From Candidatus Thalassarchaeaceae archaeon (GTDB taxonomy: Archaea; Thermoplasmatota; Poseidoniia; Poseidoniales; Thalassarchaeaceae), in the NCBI GenBank assembly GCA_023700245.1, contig JAJPRE010000009.1, positions 1 to 46,931 of the forward strand: a DNA stretch of 46,931 bases, written 5' to 3'. A program made the translations under genes and the position numbers. Positions 40,993 through 46,931 of the stretch are shown here, one piece after another (position 1 is the first letter of the stretch; each line of letters begins with the position of its first letter). The notes under the pieces were generated by a model. The model had not been told where the DNA came from. It searched no databases and was given only the letters and a program-made list of their open reading frames with translations.

Positions 40993-41481
40993 GTGGTCCG
41001 TCTTGAAACAGTAGGACAAATTATTGAAAAATATTCTGTTGCAAGTAGCCCGATAAAAAGTAAAATATATACTTTATTGGGCGTCATATTTATTTTTTTT
41101 GCAATAATAGGTATTTTTATTCCAGGATGGCCAACTGTATCTTGGGCTGTCCCGGCAGCCTTTTTATTTTCGCTTTCGAATGAAAGTTTATTTCATTGGA
41201 CTTTGACGAATAAGTATTTTGGTTCGACTATTTTTGAGTATTATGCAACTGGAAAAACAATTCCTAAGCATGCTAAATATACAATAATATTTTTTATAAC
41301 TTTAATGACTTCCTTATCTACATATTTTGTTTGGTATGTTTCAACAAAGGGCAATGGCGATTTATCTGATCCTTCTTCATGGAATGGCGCTGATCCCGGC
41401 TATGGTGCCGTGACAATACTATTAGTTGGAATAATTGGAATTTGGTATGTTATTTTTAAACTAAAAAGGCGAAATGTATAA
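40993..41481 (+). CDS. DUF454 (YbaN-like) membrane protein
   Basis: 162 residues. Three transmembrane helices are seen: about 25-45, 48-64 and 96-118, with a fourth at about 139-156. The DUF454 signature is present: IPGWPTVSWAVPAAFLFSLS followed by the charged loop ending KYFGSTIFEYYATGKTIPKHAK. DUF454 proteins are inner-membrane proteins of unknown function, in bacteria sometimes linked to iron. It starts at GTG 40993, and the stop is 1 base before the end of purH on the other strand. Confidence 0.85.
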   Translation: MVRLETVGQIIEKYSVASSPIKSKIYTLLGVIFIFFAIIGIFIPGWPTVSWAVPAAFLFSLSNESLFHWTLTNKYFGSTIFEYYATGKTIPKHAKYTIIFFITLMTSLSTYFVWYVSTKGNGDLSDPSSWNGADPGYGAVTILLVGIIGIWYVIFKLKRRNV

Positions 41482-41482
41482 T

Positions 41483-43072
41483 TTAATGAAGAAAAAGACG
41501 TTTGTTGGTAAAAATCATAGACATACCATATTCATTTGCAGCATCTATAACTTCTTGATCTCTGATTGATCCTCCTGGCTGAATAATGGTCTTTACGCCA
41601 ATTTTATTAGCAGCTTCAATTCCATCTCTGAAAGGAAAAAATGCATCAGAAATCATCATTGATTCTGCTGCTTGAGGACCAGCCCTTCTGGCAGCAATAT
41701 GTACTGCTTCAACTCTACTTGTTTGCCCAGGTCCAATTCCTACCGTAGCTATGCCTGTATCGGTTTTGGATACTAATGCTACTGAATTAGATTTGACTTC
41801 TGAAAGAACGGTACATCCGAATTTTGCCAGTAGAATTTCATCTTCATTTGTACTTCTTTTGGTAACGCATTTGGCGGTTGACCAATCTATATTTGGAGGT
41901 CCTTGGATCTGCACTACCCAGCCACCTTCAATTTGTCTAATTCTTAATTCATCTTTTCTTGCTGAGAGATCATTTATAGTTAACATTCTCCTATTCTTTT
42001 TTGTGGATAATATATCTAATGCTGCCTCATCAAATCCAGGAGCTATGATACATTCAAAGAAATGATTACCGATTAATTCTGCAGTTTCTTTCTCTACTAT
42101 GGTAGTAAAGGCAATAACACATCCAAATGCACTTTCTGGATCACTGGCTAGCGCATTTTCCCATGCTTTCGATTGATGTTTATCAATTGCAACACCACAT
42201 GGATTTGTATGTTTAATTATCACACAACCATGGGAATATTCATTATCAATATCAATTAAAAGCCCTTTTGCAATTCGCAAAGCACCATCTAAATCTAAAT
42301 AATTATTGAAGGAAAGTTCCTTTCCTCCATGTTGTATAGTAGCAGCCAATCCAGAAGCTTCAATAGTATTCGAAGGATAAAATGAAGCGGATTGATGAGG
42401 ATTTTCTCCATATCTAAGTTCTCTACCGACTTCCGAGGTTATTTGAATTTTCATAGGCATCTGAGGATTTATGAATCTATTTTCTAACTCATTACTAACT
42501 ACGATATCATATGCGGCTGTAGATTGAAAGGCCTCTAATGCTAGTTTTTTCCTCATCAAAATATTTATTCCAGATGATTTACCATTAGATTTGGTAAGTT
42601 CATTAATTATGGAATCATATTGGCTTTGATGTGTTGCTATTATGACATCTTTGTTATTTTTTGCTGCAGATCGGATCATAGTTGGCCCACCGATATCAAT
42701 CATCTCAATTAAAATATCATCTGAAACTGGAGGTTTTTGTGCAGCAACATTTTCAAATGGATACAAATTAACACATACTAAATCGATAGTCCCATATTTT
42801 AATTCATTCAAAATTTTCATATCGTTACTATTTTCTCTTCTTGCAAGAATTCCTCCATGGACCGCTGGATGCAAAGTTTTTACTCTACCATCTAATATTT
42901 CAGGATGGTTTGTAATTTCTGAAACATCTGTAACTCTTATTCCTGATTCACGTAATTTACGTGAAGTTCCGCCAGTTGAAACTATGACCCAACCCATTTC
43001 TGAAAGTGATTTTGCGAATTTGACTATTCCTTTTTTTTCCCAAACGCTAATGAGTGCTCGTGGCCTATCCAT
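41483..43072 (-). CDS. purH: Bifunctional AICAR formyltransferase/IMP cyclohydrolase
   Basis: 529 residues, full length. The N-terminal MGS-like IMP cyclohydrolase domain shows ALISVWEKKGIVKFAKSL, VSTGGTSRKLRESGI and HPEILDGRVKTLHP. The C-terminal AICAR transformylase domain shows GENPHQSASFY, GKELSFNNYLDLDGAL, KHTNPCGVAID and the ends AEHVHIAARRAGPQ-like AVHIAARRAGPQAAES and IIQPGGSIRDQEVI. It completes the last two steps to IMP. The start ATG follows shortly upstream of the thermosome stop. With purN nearby, the window holds both formyltransferases of the pathway. Confidence 0.97.
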   Translation of the reverse strand: MDRPRALISVWEKKGIVKFAKSLSEMGWVIVSTGGTSRKLRESGIRVTDVSEITNHPEILDGRVKTLHPAVHGGILARRENSNDMKILNELKYGTIDLVCVNLYPFENVAAQKPPVSDDILIEMIDIGGPTMIRSAAKNNKDVIIATHQSQYDSIINELTKSNGKSSGINILMRKKLALEAFQSTAAYDIVVSNELENRFINPQMPMKIQITSEVGRELRYGENPHQSASFYPSNTIEASGLAATIQHGGKELSFNNYLDLDGALRIAKGLLIDIDNEYSHGCVIIKHTNPCGVAIDKHQSKAWENALASDPESAFGCVIAFTTIVEKETAELIGNHFFECIIAPGFDEAALDILSTKKNRRMLTINDLSARKDELRIRQIEGGWVVQIQGPPNIDWSTAKCVTKRSTNEDEILLAKFGCTVLSEVKSNSVALVSKTDTGIATVGIGPGQTSRVEAVHIAARRAGPQAAESMMISDAFFPFRDGIEAANKIGVKTIIQPGGSIRDQEVIDAANEYGMSMIFTNKRLFLH

Positions 43073-43117
43073 GATATCGGATTTAGATGAGGTCCTTCAA
43101 TAATTCGACAGGAGAAT

Positions 43118-44689
43118 TTAATCTCCTCTTGCTGATATAACCTGATCTATGCGTAGCATACTCATTGCAGTATCGGTTGCTGATTGTAAAGATGCTTCTA
43201 TGACCAATCGGGGGTGCCATACATCATTTATTATTGATACAACTCCTTCAGGTGTGATTCCGATTGGTTTCTCATTATCTCTGGATATAGCACGTAACTC
43301 CAATATCCTATCTAAGGAATCTCCGCCGGCATTTTCTACTAAAGTTGCTGGAATTGTTTCTAAAGACCTAGCATATGCTTCCATTGCGAGTCTGGCTCTT
43401 CCTGGTTCTGCTTCTGAGGCTTTTCTTACAGCATTAGCCATTCTTGAATGTATAGAGCCAGCACCGGGAACAATTTCATTATCGGCCATTGCAATTGATG
43501 TAGCGCGTAAGGAATCATGTAATCCTCTGATTATCTCATCAGTTCCTATATCTCCTGAACCTCCTACCTCTATTGTTACAATTTTTGGATTTATACAACC
43601 ATCTATTTTGATAATATCTTCAACTTGATCTGTATTTTCTCTTCTTTCCCATTGAATAGTTTTACATTCTCCGAGATCTGAAGAATTTATATCTAGAATT
43701 GAGTCGATTAAAGTAGCACCAACCGCATTTGCTATATTCTCTATTTCTGAAGAATCTAATTCTCCTACTGTAAGTATATCATTATCTGAAAGTTGATGAA
43801 GTATGTCTCTATCTATTTCTCCTGAACAGAATATAGCATTTACTCCACTTTTAATTATAGCATTAGTGATGGAATTTTTTCGATCTTGTTCTGCATCTAC
43901 GAATGAATCTAATTGATTTGCTGTATTTATTTTTATCTCAACAGAGCGGGTTAATTTACGAATTTTAAGGTCTGAATTTAGTACTGCAACCTTTGGATTC
44001 ATTAGATTATTAGGTAGATTATCCATTAATATACGACGTTTAATAATTATTCCTTTCAATAATTTAGATTCTTGAAGTGAACCAAGCCCGGTTTTAAACA
44101 TTGTAACATGTTCTGCTGATGGATTTTCTCTATTCTTAGAGAGTGTAGTTAATGATTCCACAATTATTGGTGAGAATCGATTTAGAGCAGTTTCAGCCCC
44201 TTTGCCCCTCAATGCAGTTTCTGCAATCGATAGAAGATTTTGATTATTTACTGGCTTTACATCGTTATCTATTTGTTCTTTTGCAATTTTAAGAGCCATT
44301 TGATAACCATCTACCAAAGTTAGAGGGTGTAGTCCTTTTTTGAGGAGTGTGTGGGCCTCAATTAACATTGAACCGCATAGTAACATAGTAGTTGTAACGC
44401 CATCTCCACATGTTTCTTCCTGCATATTACCCATTGAAACCATCATTTTAGCAGCAGGATGTTTGACTAATAGTTCTGCAACAATTTTTGCGCCATCATT
44501 AGTTATAGCAGTAGTTCCATCCGTCTTGTATAACATTTTATCTAGGCCTCTTGGACCAAAGGTTGGTTTTAACAAATCCGAAAAAACTCGTGCAGCTAAA
44601 ATTAATTTTTCTTGAACTTCAATACCACTGGTAATATTGGTCTGATCACGAACAATTACCACTTTTGGCTTACCCGCGCCGTCACTCAT
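43118..44689 (-). CDS. thsA: Thermosome subunit (group II chaperonin)
   Basis: 523 residues, usual length. LKPTFGPRGLDKMLY and TNDGAKIVAELLVKHPAAKM are the standard N-terminal ATP-binding elements. Two conserved spots differ from common thermosomes: the nucleotide loop reads GDGVTT (95-100) where GDGTT is normal, and the region after the catalytic Asp has VPGAGSIHSRMA in place of VPGGGAxExxLA. LHDSLRAT retains the ATPase Asp. The C-terminus ends RIDQVISARGD without a glycine-rich tail. It forms double-ring folding chambers. Likely one of several paralogues. It is followed downstream by purH, 45 bases apart. Confidence 0.92.
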   Translation of the reverse strand: MSDGAGKPKVVIVRDQTNITSGIEVQEKLILAARVFSDLLKPTFGPRGLDKMLYKTDGTTAITNDGAKIVAELLVKHPAAKMMVSMGNMQEETCGDGVTTTMLLCGSMLIEAHTLLKKGLHPLTLVDGYQMALKIAKEQIDNDVKPVNNQNLLSIAETALRGKGAETALNRFSPIIVESLTTLSKNRENPSAEHVTMFKTGLGSLQESKLLKGIIIKRRILMDNLPNNLMNPKVAVLNSDLKIRKLTRSVEIKINTANQLDSFVDAEQDRKNSITNAIIKSGVNAIFCSGEIDRDILHQLSDNDILTVGELDSSEIENIANAVGATLIDSILDINSSDLGECKTIQWERRENTDQVEDIIKIDGCINPKIVTIEVGGSGDIGTDEIIRGLHDSLRATSIAMADNEIVPGAGSIHSRMANAVRKASEAEPGRARLAMEAYARSLETIPATLVENAGGDSLDRILELRAISRDNEKPIGITPEGVVSIINDVWHPRLVIEASLQSATDTAMSMLRIDQVISARGD

Positions 44690-44881
44690 AATAATACCCG
44701 AAAAGAATGTGCGTCAAGAATGCTTTGAAGTTAAAATGGATACTTATCTAATGAATAACAGTAAAAACATATGTTACATGCCTAATTTAATGTAATATAT
44801 TAGTAATATTTGACTCAATAGTAATTAATATAATTATTACAATAATTATTAGTATTTTAATGCATAATAAATAGAAATATA

Positions 44882-46246
44882 TTAGTTTCTTCTTCCCTTC
44901 CTGCCCTTTCCTTTCTTATTTTTACCTGGACTGTTTTCCCAATGTCTTCCTGATCTACTGCGCCATTGATCTAATTCTTCGTCTTGATTTGAGTCATTTT
45001 CGATTTTTGTTCTTAATGAACGGGGTAAATCTTTAATAGAATTTACTTTTAATTTTATACTCAAGTCTTCCTCAAGTTGGCGTATTGATTCGCCCCTAGT
45101 TCCGACCATTGCCCCTATGCTTGAGTCATTTATGTACATTTCAGCAGATGAATCCGTCAAAAATTTTGCATGATGTACGGGTATACCTGTTAACCGAGAA
45201 ATTTCTTTTTTTAATTGCACTGCTGCCATCCTCATAGCTGGGCTTCCTCCTTCTTCTTCATTGATATTTACTGGAACTACTGCTATTTCTGAACCAAAAG
45301 CAAACATTTCATGAGTTATTTTTCCGGAAGGAAATTCCTTTATTTCAATTACTGGTCGACTTAAGTCTGATTCCATTCCCGTAGGTGCCCTAACCACCAT
45401 TTTTAATTCTAAAACTTGGGCTATTTTTCCTTTTTCGATATGTATTACAGTATCAAGAACCTGAGATATTAATCCCAATTCAACCTTACCGACCATTCTT
45501 TGTATTGCTTCAAGTGCACTATTTGCGTGAGTTACTCCTAGCAATCCCACCCCAGCCAATCTAACATCTCCAAATATTTCAAAATCCCTGGTTCTTCGAA
45601 CTTCATCGAATATAACAAAATCAGGACGTACTAAAAAAATTACTTCTGCAGTTTTTTCTAAATCTCCTTCTAAGGGGGCATATTGAGTGACCCTTTGTGG
45701 AACTTGAAGATCTCTAGGCGCTTCCATTGTTTTTACCATTGCACCGACTTCAGAATCTAAATATGCTGCAATTGCTTGGGCAAAAGTAGTTTTTCCAGAA
45801 CCTGGTCTTCCAACTACAAAGACTCCACGATGGTGATCTTTTAGTCTGCCCATTAATTCAGGATTTAAATTATAATCTGATATTTGTAAATGTGCTACTG
45901 GCCTAACTATTGTAATTTCCCATGCATCTGAAAAGGGAGGCCATGCACAAGTAATTCTAAGGTCCCCTATTTGCATTATTTTACAACCAATTCTTTCAAT
46001 TTCTGTAAAGCAATCCGAACGTTTTGAATTTTGTTCTATCACCATTGATAGTTCATCGCACAAATTCTCTAAAGTAGGTTTATCCCATGGAGAGTCATCC
46101 AACTGATTAAGTGTTAAAGATGAAATATGACCACTTTTTACTCTTGTCGGACATTCGGCCTTTAAAAAAACTGTAGAAACAGTATCATCACTAAGTAAAT
46201 TCTCAATACTATCTGGTATAGGAGGGTGTTCACCAAACTCAGCCAT
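44882..46246 (-). CDS. PilT-family ATPase with KH domain, lacking N-terminal PIN domain
   Basis: 454 residues. The Walker A GRPGSGKTT is at 146-154, the Walker B FVIFDEVRR at 210-218, then the His-box LGVTHANSA. The C-terminal part contains a KH domain (about 360-415) with the GxxG loop as GTRG, and a basic tail NKKGKGRKGRRN. The family (COG1855-type archaeal ATPases) normally has a PIN domain in front; here the N-terminal 130 residues are of a different kind (EFGEHPPIPDSIEN...). So the protein probably acts on RNA through KH and ATPase domains without PIN nuclease. The gene upstream on the opposite strand is the MOSC gene. Confidence 0.82.
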   Translation of the reverse strand: MAEFGEHPPIPDSIENLLSDDTVSTVFLKAECPTRVKSGHISSLTLNQLDDSPWDKPTLENLCDELSMVIEQNSKRSDCFTEIERIGCKIMQIGDLRITCAWPPFSDAWEITIVRPVAHLQISDYNLNPELMGRLKDHHRGVFVVGRPGSGKTTFAQAIAAYLDSEVGAMVKTMEAPRDLQVPQRVTQYAPLEGDLEKTAEVIFLVRPDFVIFDEVRRTRDFEIFGDVRLAGVGLLGVTHANSALEAIQRMVGKVELGLISQVLDTVIHIEKGKIAQVLELKMVVRAPTGMESDLSRPVIEIKEFPSGKITHEMFAFGSEIAVVPVNINEEEGGSPAMRMAAVQLKKEISRLTGIPVHHAKFLTDSSAEMYINDSSIGAMVGTRGESIRQLEEDLSIKLKVNSIKDLPRSLRTKIENDSNQDEELDQWRSRSGRHWENSPGKNKKGKGRKGRRN

Positions 46247-46368
46247 ACTATGTCCAATAGGTCATTGGATATGATGATTCAGATAAATTATAGTAAAATG
46301 TACTAAAAATACTAATATATTTATTTATTAAACAATATTCTTATTGAGTATGGGGTGTTGAGTTTAAT

Positions 46369-46827
46369 ATGGGAATTGTACAATCTGTAAATGCTAACCC
46401 ATTAGGTGGGGTGCCAAAATATCCTCTTGAAACAATCAATGTTGGAATTGAAGGAGTCATAGAGGATAAGCAAAATGATTTAAAATATCACGGTGGACCT
46501 AGCAGAGCTGTTTGTATATTTTCTTATGAAAGAATAAAGGAATTACAATCTGAAGGAAATTCAATATATATAGGAAGTACAGGTGAGAATATTACAATAA
46601 GAGGGATTGATTGGGACTTATTAGAGGTTGGAAATATAATCAATATTGGTGATATTATTATTCAATTGACAGGTGTGGCACCTCCTTGTAAAACGATTAA
46701 AAAATCTTTTACGGAGGGTAAATTTAATAGAATATCACAAAAAACCTACCCAGGCTGGTCAAGATGGTATGCATCAGTATTAAGGAAGGGAATTGTCAAT
46801 TGCGGGGATGCTGTCATCCTGGAATAG
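46369..46827 (+). CDS. MOSC-domain protein (YiiM-like)
   Basis: 152 residues, a single MOSC domain. Signatures are KYHGGPSRAVCIFSYE, STGENI, and the conserved cysteine in VAPPCKTIKKSF. The domain occurs in molybdenum cofactor sulfurases and YiiM/YcbX detoxification proteins; this short form is of the YiiM type, probably Moco-dependent reduction of N-hydroxylated compounds. The ATG at 46369 is downstream of a TATA-like TATTTATTTATTAA. A tRNA-Leu follows. Confidence 0.88.
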   Translation: MGIVQSVNANPLGGVPKYPLETINVGIEGVIEDKQNDLKYHGGPSRAVCIFSYERIKELQSEGNSIYIGSTGENITIRGIDWDLLEVGNIINIGDIIIQLTGVAPPCKTIKKSFTEGKFNRISQKTYPGWSRWYASVLRKGIVNCGDAVILE

Positions 46828-46876
46828 TAAATTGTTCATCATTGTGAAATACACTATAGCATACCGATGAATAAAA

Positions 46877-46931
46877 GCAGAGGTACCCGAGTGGTCAAAG
46901 GGGCTGGGATGAGGTCCCAGTGCGTAGTGCT
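46877..46931 (+). tRNA. tRNA-Leu (anticodon GAG), truncated at window end
   Basis: Acceptor GCAGAGG, D-arm CCC...GGG with GAGUGGUCAAA, anticodon stem CUGGG/CCCAG around AUGAGGU (anticodon GAG, reads CUC), then the start of a long class II variable arm (UGCGUAGUGCU). The T-arm and 3' acceptor are outside the window. Confidence 0.9.

Overview
The window reads as a chromosome segment of a low-GC, AT-rich planktonic archaeon. The archaeal assignment rests on the eL18-uL13-uS9-RpoN operon, a group II chaperonin (thermosome), archaeal-type DnaG, an archaeal KH-domain ATPase, a PAC2-family protein and an Lrp-type regulator. The mix with bacterial-looking genes (NAD-dependent DNA ligase, pyruvoyl PanD, a bacterial-style deoxyhypusine-synthase-like protein, PurN/PurH) plus very large secreted Asp-rich proteins suggests a marine Thermoplasmatota lineage (Marine Group II/III, Poseidoniia-like). 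That taxonomic placement is inference. No rRNA, CRISPR array, insertion sequence or prophage is visible.

Layout. 1-3753: mostly minus-strand envelope genes (membrane winged-helix regulator, Cys-framed secreted protein, PKD lipoprotein) with tRNA-Arg(GCG). 3862-8618: DNA-maintenance block with a DEDDh exonuclease, an Fe-S RecB/Cas4-like nuclease, a PAC2-family protein and LigA. 8720-10364: tRNA-Pro(GGG), RpoN, uS9, uL13, eL18. 10487-18526: one gene for a 2679-residue membrane-anchored, calcium-binding-repeat surface protein. 18673-23217: PanD, PQQ-type sugar dehydrogenase lipoprotein, PhnD-like binding protein, short GDPD, isopropylmalate/isocitrate-type dehydrogenase. 23316-25960: a coiled-coil protein paired with a type-IIG-like DNA methylase whose catalytic NPPY-type motif reads SKPPW. 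26091-29215: THEP1-like NTPase lacking a normal start codon, GcvH, RNase HI, small membrane proteins, a GNAT acetyltransferase. 29228-33185: tRNA-Cys with an unusual elbow, an aminotransferase, a SpeD/DHS-like polyamine pair, enolase. 33503-38081: Lrp regulator, thioredoxin-like protein, TPR protein, DnaG. 38318-40254: a tight plus-strand operon of poorly known genes ending in a MobA-like nucleotidyltransferase. 40239-46931: PurN, DUF454 protein, PurH, thermosome, KH ATPase, MOSC protein and a truncated tRNA-Leu(GAG).

Functional links. PurN and PurH supply the two folate-dependent formylations of de novo purine synthesis. SpeD followed directly by the DHS-like enzyme points to polyamine synthesis or aminobutyl transfer. 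LigA, exonuclease, RecB-like nuclease, RNase HI and DnaG cover replication and repair. The most novel candidates are the methylase-like/coiled-coil pair, the non-AUG THEP1 start, and the giant surface protein with a DUF4129-like cytoplasmic tail. All gaps between called features are under 300 bases.
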